Source: Ovis canadensis
Lineage: Eukaryota; Chordata; Mammalia; Artiodactyla; Bovidae
NCBI RefSeq assembly: GCF_042477335.2
Contig: NC_091245.1
Location: forward strand, 114,548,501 to 114,612,500
Direction: 5' to 3'
Length of the DNA stretch: 64,000 nt
Of the stretch, positions 23,561 through 33,770 are shown one piece after another. Positions within the stretch are counted from its first letter, which is position 1; each line of letters begins with the position of its first letter. A program made the position numbers and the translations under genes. The notes under the pieces were generated by a model that saw only the letters and a list, made by a program, of their open reading frames with translations, did not search any database and was not told where the DNA came from.

Positions 23561-24235
23561 CGGGCAGGGGGTTGTGTTGGGGGCAGGCCTACCTTCCCTC
23601 CACAGACGCAGATGTCAAGAAAACATGCTGTATCAGAGTATGACTCTCAGAGGTCAATGTGTAACCACTGCTGGGGGATTTGTGTTGTGAAATAAGGGAT
23701 TTTATCCTTTGGTCTTGTGGTGCAGGCTGTGGGTGAGTGCAGAACAGAGGTGCTGCAATTCTTTCTGGCCTCTGAAATCACATATGTATGTGTATGCATG
23801 CGTGTGCACAAGTGTGTAAGACAGGCTGGTAAGTAAGTTCAGGCTTCATTCTCTGCCCAGAGCATTAATTGCTTTCTTTTCTATAAAGAATTGTGTTCAA
23901 AACAAGCAACTACTTTCTCTATCTCCGTTTGCTCTTACTGGCTAAAACAGGAAGCAAAGCCCTGTTTTGGGACCCTTGTCATTTTCTGGTCCAAGGACAC
24001 AAAGCTACAGGCTGGAGGTCTGAGTTCAGACAGGTCCTGGCAAGTGCTGCTCATCTTATTCTAAATTTCTGTAGTCAGGCCCCTTGAGTTAACTTGGGAA
24101 GGGCCTGCAGAGCTCCACGGACAACTGAGCAGGACTCACTGACTTACAACAAAGAAGTCTCAGGTACCCTCATAATGCCCCTGCAGAGGAGGCTTGGGAG
24201 GTGGGGCACTGCAGCCTTCAGCGTATTAAGTGACA
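23561..24235. other. Unassigned sequence with a short alternating purine-pyrimidine tract
   Basis: A TG-rich tract lies at about 23784-23818. No gene was recognised. Confidence 0.45.
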
Positions 24236-24745
24236 GTCTGATTGGCTGTTTCCTCTTCCTGGAATGCCCCTTTCTGATTTTGCCCATGGAAGTAATATTG
24301 GGTTGGTCAAAAATTTTGTTCAGGCTTTTCTGTAACATCTTATGAAAAAAAAAAAAAACCCAAAAGAACATTTTGGCCAATGCAATATAATCCTTTAATG
24401 CCAAGCTCAAATACCACCTCCTCCACGAAGCTTTTCCTACATCACCACCCACTGCCACCCACTCCCACTGCCATACAGAGTAATCTCTCTCACTCTGAAC
24501 CCTTATGGCATCATTTTTGTACCCTTTGAGGCATTTTCGCTGCTTTATCTCTGTACTATCTGAATACCAGTATTAACTGATAGATCAAAGTGAGTTCCTT
24601 GAGAAGGGGAATTATTTCATCTGTTCCTTTTACTGTTCAGACCTCTTCATAGGCACATAATTAGCAACCAATAAATATCTGCTGAACAAATATTTCAGGA
24701 CAGTGACACATAGTAGGCATCCAGCAAATGCATACTGAGTGTAAT
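24236..24745 (+). repeat. L2 LINE 3' end, sense, split by a mariner MITE
   Basis: CTTCCTGGAATGCCCC, then AAGCTCAAATACCACCTCCTCCACGAAGCTTTTCC, CAAAGTGAGTTCCTTGAGAAGGGGAA and CCAATAAATATCTGCTGAACAAAT give the L2 3' landmarks in order. Confidence 0.82.
24296..24387. mobile_element. Mariner-type MITE in L2
   Basis: Ends TATTGGGTTGGTCAAAA and TTTTGGCCAATGCAATA are imperfect inverted repeats with TA at each side, as for mariner elements. The interior is a short foldback with a 14-base A run. A related copy lies at 55710-55777. Confidence 0.8.
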
Positions 24746-25175
24746 GACATCCCTCTCCCATGACTAGAATTTGTAAGAGACTTTTTACCCTACCCTTGAT
24801 ATTTAGATGGAAACCAATTCCACATAACCCTTTGAGTTCTAAAATCTGTCAAAACTTCAATGGAAATAACCATAAAACTTGCCTTGAGGTAGCATGTGAG
24901 ATGGTCTCAAGGTGTTTCAAATATTCTAGTATTTCAAAATGTGTCACTGTCTTTGTGTATATAATATCCCAGCTGTCTCCAGAAGAACTTGAAGTGTCAC
25001 AAAGTAGAGTGCGTGTGTGATGATTTAAGATTATATCAATCAACATTTGGTTATCAGATTTTTCCCGCTTATCAGCAGAATAATCACTGGTATTTGGTAT
25101 TTGTAACAGTGACTCTGCAGCTCCCCAAGAAACAAAAACACCTTGCTTAAAGATACAATGTCTCCAGAAACAAGC
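24746..25175. other. Unassigned sequence, no gene seen
   Basis: Overlapping open frames on both strands (24760-25020 and 24849-25046) have no recognisable similarity. Confidence 0.45.
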
Positions 25176-25179
25176 TTTT

Positions 25180-25526
25180 TAAAGGCCACTTACACCATTT
25201 AAAAATATACAATTCTGTGGTATTAATCACATTCATATTGTGGTACAACCATCACCACTATCCATCTTCAGAATTTTTTCATCATTCCAAACAAAAACTC
25301 AATCCCCAGTAAACTGTAACTTCCTATTCTCCCCTCCCTTCTGTCCCTGGTAATCTCTATTATACTTTCTGTCCCCATGGATTTGGCTATTCTAGGAACC
25401 CCATACAACGGAACCACACACTATTTGTCCTTTTGTGATTGGTTTACTTAGCATCATGTAGTCAGGTTCATCCATGTTGAACATGCCTCAGAATCTCATT
25501 CTTTTTAAGGCTGAATAATATTCCAT
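25180..25526 (-). mobile_element. Old L1 fragment, antisense
   Basis: TGTGGTACAACCATCACCACTATCCATC, TTTGTCCTTTTGTGATTGGTTTACTTAGCATC and GGCTGAATAATATTCCATGG are antisense L1 3'-region landmarks. Confidence 0.8.
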
Positions 25527-25655
25527 GGCTTCCTTGGTGGTTCAGAAGGTAATGAATCTGCCTGTAATGCAGGAGATGTGGGTTTGATCCCTGGGTCAGG
25601 AAGATCCCCTGGAGGAGGAAATAGCAATCCACTCTAGTATTCTTGTCTGGAAAAT
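25527..25655 (+). mobile_element. Bov-tA SINE, 3'-truncated
   Basis: CTTCCTTGGTGGTTCAGAAGG head and TCCACTCTAGTATTCTTGTCTGG body, then it stops short. Confidence 0.82.
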
Positions 25656-25669
25656 CAATATTTCAAACA

Positions 25670-25741
25670 GGGTCAAACCCCTGTTTCCTGCTTCTCCTGC
25701 ATTGGCAGGTGGATTCTTAACCACTGAGCCACCTGGGAAGC
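25670..25741 (-). mobile_element. Bov-tA head fragment, antisense
   Basis: GGTCAAACCCCTGTTTCC...TTCTTAACCACTGAGCCACCTGGGAAGC is the antisense tRNA-derived head. It opposes the SINE to its left and forms an inverted pair. Confidence 0.75.
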
Positions 25742-25744
25742 ACA

Positions 25745-25883
25745 GAATACCTTTATTTATTTATTTGGCTGTGCTGGGTCTTAGTTGTGGCATGCAGGAT
25801 CTAGTTCCCTGATTAGGGATCAAACCCAGGTCCCCTGCATTAGGAGCTCAGAGTTTGAGCCACTTAGCCAGCAAGGAAGTCCC
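25745..25883 (-). mobile_element. CHR-type SINE, antisense
   Basis: GGCTGTGCTGGGTCTTAGTTGTGGC...GATTAGGGATCAAACCCAGGTCC...GCAAGGAAGTCCC. Confidence 0.82.
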
Positions 25884-27935
25884 TTATTCTCATTTGTCAA
25901 CACTATATCCACGGTAACTTCCCACTAACCAGAAAATTTGAGTGATTAGAATACCCCATTCCACCATCAGGCTTGGCAAGGACCTTTCTTGGAATATGTG
26001 GTCATGGGCAATAGGCAGAGACGGGGAATGATGCCCCTGTCCCAGGAGTGGACATGGGCCACACGGAGGCGGATGACAGGGCCACAGTGGCATATTAGTA
26101 ACGTGCCCAGCACGTTGGTCCAGACAGATGTGCATTAACAAATCCCACCCCTCCCCACCCTCACCTCAACCCTGTCACTCCTCTAGCTGTTAGCCTGGGC
26201 TGCTTCTCCAAAAAGGTACGTACTTGAACATTTGTTCTGAATTAAGCTTGGCTCCAATTAAACTGTTATCATGTATATGGAGCTCAGATTACAGAGGCTG
26301 CCTTTGGCCAGTGAATGGTATTGCCCTGGCTGCTCAGAGAGGTGGAAAATTCTGAGGCCCCTCCAGCACTGTTTCAGGAAAAATGCTCTGAGTGGTGTGG
26401 AGAGGGGCCAGCTGGTGATGTCAAGGGATTTATGAAAGAGATTACAAGACCTTTTAAGGGAATGAGGCAGTTGCTAATGATGGAAAACTGCTAAAGCTGG
26501 ACCTGGATACAGCCTGCACATTTAATGTGTTAGTTATCCTGAAATGCTTGTGCGTTTTAAAAAACATAGTGCCACTCCCTTGGTGTGCACTTCAAAAGAC
26601 AACATTAGCCTGTGGAGAGAAGAACCTGTTATGTTAATCAAAGTCTGGGGTAACTGAGACTGAACTCACACACACGAAGCCCCAGGTGAGTGATACAGGA
26701 CCTGGGAAGGAAAATTAAACGCTGAAATGGACCTGGGTGCACTGCACATCTATATTTTTCTTTGTTATTTTTTTAAAGCACACTAGTAGGGGGTCTGGAG
26801 GAAGCTTTATTTTTTAAGTAGCTACAAAGCTGCTTAAAAGATTTACACCTCCAGAGAGAGATCTGAAAATAAAATATTTACTTATATTGCATTTCCAAGT
26901 GTTTGCCTAGTCTTTTCACAACCCTTGTGTCATCCTTTCTTAAGAATGTGGCTTTTATAAGGAGGAACCAGGATCATTTACAGTGACAGGGTAGATTTAT
27001 TAATAATTGAGTAGACAAGCTCCAACTTTAACAGTTGGGCTTACTTGGTATTTTAAATAGATAACTAATGAAAAGTCATCCCAGATTTAGGAACAGAGAC
27101 TCAAGTTTGGAGGGGTAAAAGTGAAGGCTCTAGAAATCAATTTTCAGTGGAGCAGTTAAACTAAAGAAATTCTCTTTGCCATTATGGAGCTCTAAAACAA
27201 ACCAATGAGCAAACAAACAAATAAACAAAACAGAACTAAGGGCCCACATAAATAAGACTCAAACTGCCAGTCCAGGAGAAGGCCCAAAGCTCAGTGGGCT
27301 AGAAGCAAGAACTGGAAACTGGCATCTGCAAGCGAGCCGTGTGGAGGCACTTTGGGACCCACTATCCTAAGGCATAATTGGTTGCAGCCTTATCTGTTTT
27401 CACCATTATTTATTTGTGCACAGAGGAGAACAGCACAAGGGCTGGCTGGCCCACTCCTCGCATGCTCTTATAATATGGAAAATCCAATCACCTAGCTTTA
27501 AGTGCCATTGTTCAATTGTAGCTTAAACAAAAGGGTCAGGAAACATATGTTGTTTTCTTATACTTTTTTGGTGGGGGTGGGGAGGAGGGTAATCTCTCTG
27601 AATTAGCACCCTGGGTCATATCCCAGTTCAAACATTTCCCACGGAAGGCTGTAATGATCTCAGCCCCACATTGAAGCCCTCCTTTGCTGCCTCCAGACTG
27701 GCTGGTAGTCTTATCACCCTGTGCCCCAGGAAGAACTCTCCATCCTGCAAGCTTATCTCCTCACTGTCCGCTGAAGACACTTTGCAGATTAAGGTCTCTA
27801 CAGACCGTGTTTCTGTGTCTTCTGCTCACCTCCTGCTCTGTTGTTTACTAAAATCCTTTCCCTTTTCCAAGCTGGATTGAAGCCTCACCTCTTTCTTCTT
27901 CTTCTCCCTCCCATCCAATCTGGATGACTGTTCTT
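25884..27935. other. Two-kilobase repeat-free stretch, no gene seen
   Basis: I recognise no interspersed repeat between about 25.9 and 27.93 kb, the longest such gap upstream of NOS1AP apart from the promoter flank. Open frames (for example 27671-27880) lack recognisable motifs. It could hold conserved non-coding DNA. That is inference from the absence of insertions only. Confidence 0.4.
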
Positions 27936-27958
27936 TCTGTTTAATTGAACTACAGTTG

Positions 27959-28133
27959 GGGTTCCCTGGTGGCTCAGTTGGTAAAGAATCTGCCTGCAAT
28001 TCAGGACACCTGGGTTCAATCCTTGGGTTGGGAAGATCCCCTGGAGAAGGGAATGGCTATGCACTCCAGTATTCTGGCCTGGAGAATACAGTCCATGGGG
28101 TCACAAAGAATTGGACACAACTGAGTGACTTTC
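27959..28133 (+). mobile_element. Bov-tA SINE in L1, its tail split by BovB
   Basis: GGGTTCCCTGGTGGCTCAGTTGG head through GACACAACTGAGTGACTTTC. The rest of the tail reappears after the BovB at about 29052-29081. ACAGTTG at 27952-27958 and 29083-29089 is the likely target duplication in L1. Confidence 0.85.
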
Positions 28134-29051
28134 CAAATAGGAAAAGGAGTACATCAAGGTTGTATATTGTCACCCTGCTTATTTTACTTGTATGCAGAGT
28201 ACATCATGAGAAATGCTGGGCTGGAAGAAACACAAGCTGGAATCAAGATTGCCAGGAGAAATATCAATCAGATATGCAGATGACACCACCCTTATGGCAG
28301 AAAGTGAAGAGGAACTCAAAAGCCTCTTGATGAAAGTGAAAGAGGAGAGTGAAAAAGTCGGCTTAAAGCTCAACATTCAGAAAATGAAGATGATGGCATC
28401 CGGTCCCATCACTTCATGGGAAATAGATGGGGAAACAGTGGAAACAGTGGCAGACTTTATTTTTTTGGGCTCCAAAATCACTGCAGATGGTGATTGCAGC
28501 CACGAAATTAAAAGACACTTACTCCATGGAAGAAAAATTATCACCAACATAGATAGCATATTCAAAAGCAGAGACATTACTTTGCCGACTAAGGTCCGTC
28601 TAGTCAAGGCTATGGTTTTTCCTGTGGTCATGTATGGATGTGAGTGTTGGACTGTGAAGAAGGCTGAGCGCTGAAGAATTGATGCTTTTGAACTGTGGTG
28701 TTGGAGAAGACTCTTGAGGGTCCCTTGGACTGCAAGGAGATCCAACCAGTCCATTCTGAAGGAGATCAGCCCTGGGATTTCCTTGGAAGGAATGATGGTA
28801 AAGCTGAAAATCCATACTTTGGCCACCTCATGCGAAGAGTTGACTCATTGGAAAAGACTTTGATGCTGGGAGGGATTGGGGGCAGGAGGAGAAGGGGACG
28901 ACCAAGGATGAGATGGCTGGATGGCATCACGGACTCGATGGACGTGAGTCTGAGTGAACTCCGGGAGATGGTGATGGACAGGGAGGCCTGGTGTCCTGAG
29001 ATTCATGGGGTCGCAAAGAGTCGGACACGACTAAGCGACTGAACTGAACTG
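28134..29051 (+). mobile_element. 5'-truncated BovB LINE in a SINE tail
   Basis: Starts inside the reverse transcriptase just before RRNINQ-type sequence. The catalytic YADD is intact (28273-28284) and is followed by the conserved PITSWEIDGETVETVADFIF region. The frame breaks at a TGA after KKAER (28672). Flanks AACTGAGTGACTTTC (28119-28133) and AACTGAGCGACTTTC (29052-29066) form a 15-bp duplication with one mismatch, placing the insertion in the tail of a Bov-tA. Confidence 0.88.
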
Positions 29052-29342
29052 AACTGAGCGACTTTCACTTTCATCTCACTTCACAGTTGATTTACAATGT
29101 CCTGCCAATCTCTGCTATACAGCAAAATGACTCAGTTTTATACATTCTTTTTAAAATATTATTTTCCTTTATAACTTATCCCAGGAGACTGAATATAGTT
29201 CCCTACGTTATACAGTAGGGCCTTGTTTATCCATCCTAAATGTAATAGTGTGTATCTACCAATTTGAGATTCCCAGTACATCTCTCCCCCTCCTCTCCCT
29301 CCCTCCCCCTTGGCAATGACGAGTCTGATCTTCGTGTCTGCT

Positions 29343-29650
29343 TCCTTTTTAAAATGCTTAACTTTTTGGTTGCACCGGCTCTTCTTTGCCAGGTGGGCTT
29401 TCTCTGCTGGCAGTGAACCAGACCTGCTCTGTGTGGTGTGTGGCTTTCTCACTGCAGGGGCTTCTCTTATTGTGCAGCACAGGCTCCTAGCACTCAGGCT
29501 TGGGTAGCTGCCGCATGCAGGCTCAGTAGTCGTGGCGCACAGGCCCTAGCTGCTCCACGGCATGTGGAATCCTCCTGGACCAGGAACCAAACCATGTCCC
29601 TTGCATTGGCGGGCGGATTCCAATCCACAGCACCACCAGCGAAGTCCCGC
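29343..29650 (-). mobile_element. Long CHR-type SINE in L1, antisense
   Basis: GCACCGGCTCTTCTTTGCCAGG, GCTTCTCTTATTGTGCAGCACAGGC, CAGTAGTCGTGGCGCACAGGCCC and CACCACCAGCGAAGTCCC. CTGCTTC repeats on both sides, continuing the L1. Confidence 0.82.
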
Positions 29651-29825
29651 GAACCTGCTTCTGTTTTGTAGATAGGTTCATTAGCACCATATATTAAGTG
29701 GTATCATCTGGTCTTTGTCTTTCTCTTTGTGACTTACTTCACTTAGTATGATAATCTCCAGTTGCATCCATGTTGCTGCAAATGGCATTGTTTTGTACTT
29801 TTTTATGGCTGAGCAGTACTCCATT

Positions 29826-30095
29826 CGGAGAAGGCAACGGCACCCCACTGCAGTACTCTTGCCTGGAGAATCCCATGGATGGAGAAGCCTGGTAGGCTGC
29901 AGCCCATGGGGTCGCCAAGAGTTGGATACGGCTGAACGACTTTACTTTCACTTTTCACTTTCATGCACTGGAGATGGAAATGGCAGCCCACTCCAGTGTT
30001 CTTGCCTGGAGAATCCCAGGGCCAGGGGAGCCTGGTGGGCTGCCATCTATGGGGTCGCACAGAGTTGGACATGACTGAAGTGACTTAGCAGCAGC
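29826..30095 (+). mobile_element. BOV-A2 SINE in L1
   Basis: Starts GGAGAAGGCAACGGCACCCC, has two Bov-A monomers and an AGC tail (30087-30100). An exact 14-bp duplication AGCAGTACTCCATT flanks it at 29812-29825 and 30096-30109. Confidence 0.92.
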
Positions 30096-30417
30096 AGCAG
30101 TACTCCATTATATATATGTACCATGTCATTTTTATCCATTCGTCTGCTGATTGACATTTAGATTGTTTTCCTGTTTTGGCTATCATGAGTAGTGCTGCTA
30201 TGAATACTGGGGTGTATGTATCTTTTTGAATTATGGTTTTATCTGGATATATGCCCCGGAATGGGATTGCTGGGTCATATGGTAGTTCCATTTTTCGTTT
30301 TTGAGGAACCCCCACACCGTTCTCCATAGTGGCCTCACCAACTTGCATTCCCACCAACAGTGTAGGAGGGCACCATTTTCTCCACACCCTCTCCAGCATT
30401 TGTTATTTGTCGACTTT

Positions 30418-30507
30418 TTATTATTTATTTGATAATAAGTTGAACTGGCACCCTTGGCAGTGAAAGCACAGAGTCCTAACCACTAGACCGCTAGGGAATT
30501 CCTGGTA
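30418..30507 (-). mobile_element. Short CHR SINE fragment in L1, antisense
   Basis: GGCAGTGAAAGCACAGAGTCCTAACCACTAGACCGC...GGGAATTCC is the antisense CHR head. The flanks GACTTTTTAT and GGCTTTTTGAT resemble a duplicated target. Confidence 0.7.
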
Positions 30508-30590
30508 GGCTTTTTGATGATGGCCATTCTGACAGGTGTGAGGTGATACTTCATTGTAGTTTTGATTTGTATTTCTCAAATAATCAGTCT

Positions 30591-30820
30591 CACCTCCTTC
30601 TTGAAGTCTTTCCTGACCATGCTGGTTCCAATTGGCTTTTTTCTTCCTTTCCCTCCATGACACTTAGAAATGATGCCTCTCACTTTATACTTTGATCATA
30701 CTTAAACTGCTTTTTGCACTTAAAAGTGTATGTCACATTAAGGGTTTATATAACTCTCTTATAAATTCTGCTACCCCTGGGAAAGTATTACAGCAGAAAT
30801 ACTTGTTAAATATGATTTTA
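30591..30820 (+). repeat. L2 fragment, sense
   Basis: TCTCACCTCCTTCTTGAAGTCTTTCCTGACC followed by a diverged L2 3' part. Confidence 0.6.
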
Positions 30821-31404
30821 TTGCCTTATAATCAAAAGGCTTTTTGACCAAAAACTGTTGCATCAATAACTATTTCTCACCTGAAATATTAGGCAGGGCC
30901 AAGAAACACAGCTATTAACTGTAACTTGAAAAACAATGTTTTGAATTGGAAGCTGGGAATGGCTACACCATCCAAGAAATATTCTTAGAAGAATGTAGAA
31001 GAAAAAGGGAAACCCAACCATCTTTCTTCAACTCACAATTCTTCAGACCTTGCTCCCTTCTCTAGATCTTTTAATTCCCCACAAGTGTTCCAAGAGAAAG
31101 AAGGTTGTTAAGCAGCCTGCGGGGCCTCTGAAAGTAGCCGTACCTTTCCATGCTATTTGCTTCATGCCTTTCTGGCCCAAGGGCAGGTGGGAAACACACT
31201 ATGGAGGAAAGGTCTCTAGCCACTGCCTCCCACTCAGCCTACATTCCCCCTTTCTCTAATTTTGCCTGCCCTCGTGAGCTGTTGAGGAAAGCTTGGAACC
31301 CAGAAAGCATTCCATCTGGAAGCTGATTAGAAAAAGTATTTAATTTATAAAAATGTAACTTGCATACTTTTGTAGAAAAGACTTACTCTAAAAAAATATT
31401 TGTT
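30821..31404. other. Unassigned sequence, no gene seen
   Basis: A 69-codon frame (31050-31259) has no recognisable similarity. Confidence 0.45.
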
Positions 31405-31705
31405 TACTAGTTGTGTTGGGTCTTCATTACTGCGTGGCTTTTCTGTGGTTGTGGCGAGTGGGGGCTTTCTCGTGCATGAGCTTCTTGTTGAGATGGCTTC
31501 TCTTACTGCGGAGCATAGGGTCTAGGGCTCGCAGGCTTCAGTAGGTGTGGCTTCCAGCCTCTAAACCACAGGCTTAGTAGCTATGGAGCGGCACATGGGC
31601 TTAGTTGCACTGTGGCATGTGGGATCTTCCTGGACCAGGGATTGAACCCGTGCCTCCTGCACTGGCAGGAGGATTCTTTACCACTGAGCCACCAGGGAAA
31701 CCCCC
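31405..31705 (-). mobile_element. Long CHR-type SINE, antisense
   Basis: GTTGTGTTGGGTCTTCATTACTGCG, GCTTCTCTTACTGCGGAGCATAGG, GGACCAGGGATTGAACCCGTGCC and CCACTGAGCCACCAGGGAAAC. Confidence 0.85.
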
Positions 31706-31907
31706 AAAACTTACCTTTAAAACAGAAATAAATGACTCAGTAAGAAATGTAGCTTGCTCTTGTAATGGGGTACCCCCCCCATTACTTACCAGTGTGGGGA
31801 GTCAATTTCAATCACAAGGGGAAAAATATGTAGGCCAGCATCAAAATATGCAATACCTTTTAGAATAATCTTTTTTTATGGGACAAACATCCTAAATTGC
31901 TGCTTAT
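31706..31907. other. Unassigned sequence
   Basis: Short gap between two SINEs. It contains an eight-base C run at about 31772. Confidence 0.45.
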
Positions 31908-32098
31908 GACTTCCCTGGTGGTCCAGTGGTTAAGAATCTGCCTTCTAATGCAGGGGATGCAGGTTCGATCCCAGGATGGGGAACTAAGATCCCACATGCT
32001 GCAGGGTAACCAAGCTCCCCTGTACTGCAACTACTATGCCCACACGTGCAATGAAGACTCAGCACAGCCAAAAGAAAATTGTTACTTACAAAATAAAA
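31908..32098 (+). mobile_element. CHR-type SINE, sense
   Basis: GACTTCCCTGGTGGTCCAGTGGTTAAG head and GGTTCGATCCCAGGATGGGGAAC, ending in an A-rich AAATAAAAGA tail. Confidence 0.85.
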
Positions 32099-32454
32099 GA
32101 CCATAATAAACCAAACTTGGATTAGAGACTATTAGTGATAGAGGATATTGTTGGGGGATGGCAGAGAAATCACTTAACATTTGTACTGACACCTTTTAAA
32201 ATGGGCTAATGATTTCTAAATCTATGTGCCTATGGAGATACTGTCAAGTAAAAATGGTGCTATGAAAAAATAATCAGAGCTTTTTGGAGTTAAGTGTTAG
32301 CTAATGGAAATAAACTATTACATATTTACACTTAATATTATTATTTATAAGACGATTTTATGAGTTCTGTTAGTGTATCTGAGCAGTACTGAGCAAGCTG
32401 ACATACTCTTCATTCTTTGTTGGTTATAGCCATGAAAGGATTCTTAGGACTTAC
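32099..32454. other. Unassigned sequence
   Basis: No feature recognised. Confidence 0.45.
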
Positions 32455-32595
32455 TGCTTTATGACCTACACCAGCTACTTCTCTCACTCAGCCCCAGTTT
32501 GCTCACCTCTAAAATGGGGACTGACAGTACCTACCTCATATAGTCAAGTGAGACAAAGCATAGGATGTACTTAGCATAGCAAAGCAGGTATTTTA
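32455..32595 (+). repeat. MIR, sense
   Basis: CAGCCCCAGTTTGCTCACCTCTAAAATGGGGACTGACAGTACCTACCTCA is a clear MIR core. Confidence 0.85.
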
Positions 32596-32707
32596 TGATC
32601 AAAAACTAATTTTCTCAGTTTTAAATGTGCTAAGAATAAAGTTTGCCATCAATTTATTTTAAATCCATGTTTGTGTGATGAAAAGATTACTGAGTTAGGA
32701 GATCTAG

Positions 32708-32915
32708 GCTTCCCTGGTGGCTCAGAGGGTAAAGAATCTTCCTGCAATGTGGGAGACCCAGGTTCGATCTGTGGGTTGGAAAGATCCTCTGGAGAAGGAA
32801 ATGGCAACCCACTCCAGTATTCTTGCCTGGAGAATCCCATGGATGGAGGAGCCTGGCGGGTTACAGTCTATAGGGTGGCAAAGAGTTGGACATGACTGAG
32901 CGACTTGACTTCACT
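32708..32915 (+). mobile_element. Bov-tA SINE, sense
   Basis: GGCTTCCCTGGTGGCTCAGAGGG head, CCACTCCAGTATTCTTGCCTGG body and GACATGACTGAGCGACTTGAC tail. Confidence 0.9.
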
Positions 32916-33559
32916 TCTTCTTCAGCCTATAGTGATAAATAGGCAAATTAACCTCTCTGGGTTTCTGTTCCTTCGGATTTTATGAAGGAGCTAGATTAGA
33001 ATATCTCTGAGTAGTTTCCATTTCTCAAGTTCCATGTTAGGATTTTTTTCCAATTCATTTTTAAACAAAATTTTAGTAAAATTTAACATAAGAAGCATTG
33101 TACGCTTTAGCAATCTATTTTTTTAATTAAATGTATATCAGATTAAAATCGTATTATGCAGTGTTTAAAATACCAAAGGATATGAAAAATGATACATGTA
33201 CCTATCATTCACTTTAAGAGATAAAAAAATTGGAAAATTGTGAGTGAAGTTCAATTGTATTTAAAGGTGCAAAAAGAAGATCGAAATAGCTGCTAAAAAA
33301 AATTACTTTGGATGTCGACTGTTTCTGAAAGAAGGGTGTTTTTGTGCCTGTGTGGCTCTGATGTTATAGTAAGTGGAGGCCAAAGCAGAGGACAGACCCC
33401 TCCTTTGGGGACCATTTCATCCAACTGAAGCGAAGCAAATATAGCTTAGCAACAAAAAAACACCTAAATAAAACATGGACCCTGTATTTGATATGCATAT
33501 CATTTGCAGTAAGATTTTTATGGCAATCCAGGCTAATGGAAACACTCCTTGACAAAGAA
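32916..33559. other. Unassigned AT-rich sequence, no gene seen
   Basis: A 63-codon minus-strand frame (33364-33555) has no recognisable similarity. Confidence 0.45.
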
Positions 33560-33770
33560 CTGGATTTAAATTTTGGCTTCTTTCCATTCTAAGTGTGTGA
33601 CCTTGGGCAAGATATGCAATCCTCTCTGCCTCAGTTTCTTCATAAAATGGGACTTACCTTAGGGTTGTTGTGAATATTATATGAGATAATATAGGCAAGG
33701 CTCCAACAACAATGCCTGACACATAAAGTTCAATGAATATTAGCTATTATTATTATCAAATTCCATAAAT
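33560..33770 (+). repeat. MIR, sense, nearly complete
   Basis: GTGTGACCTTGGGCAAGATATGCAATCC, TGCCTCAGTTTCTTCATAAAATGGGAC and GGGTTGTTGTGAATATTATATGAG give the full MIR order. Confidence 0.88.

Larger units (their letters stand above)
27936..30590 (-). mobile_element. Artiodactyl L1 LINE, antisense, host of five younger insertions
   Basis: L1 landmarks in order around the insertions: TTTAATTGAACTACAGTTG, GATTTACAATGTCCTGCC, GAATATAGTTCCCTACG, TTCACTTAGTATGATAATCTCCAG, GGAATGGGATTGCTGGGTCATATGG, CATTCCCACCAACAGTG, CTTTTTGATGATGGCCATTCTGAC. All read as antisense 3' L1. Insertions are a Bov-tA with a BovB in its tail, two CHR SINEs and a BOV-A2. Confidence 0.85.

Noticed and set aside
31908-31990. 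tRNA-like A and B box sequences in CHR and Bov-tA copies
   Set aside because: They are SINE heads derived from tRNA. They are followed by SINE bodies and do not form a mature tRNA cloverleaf.
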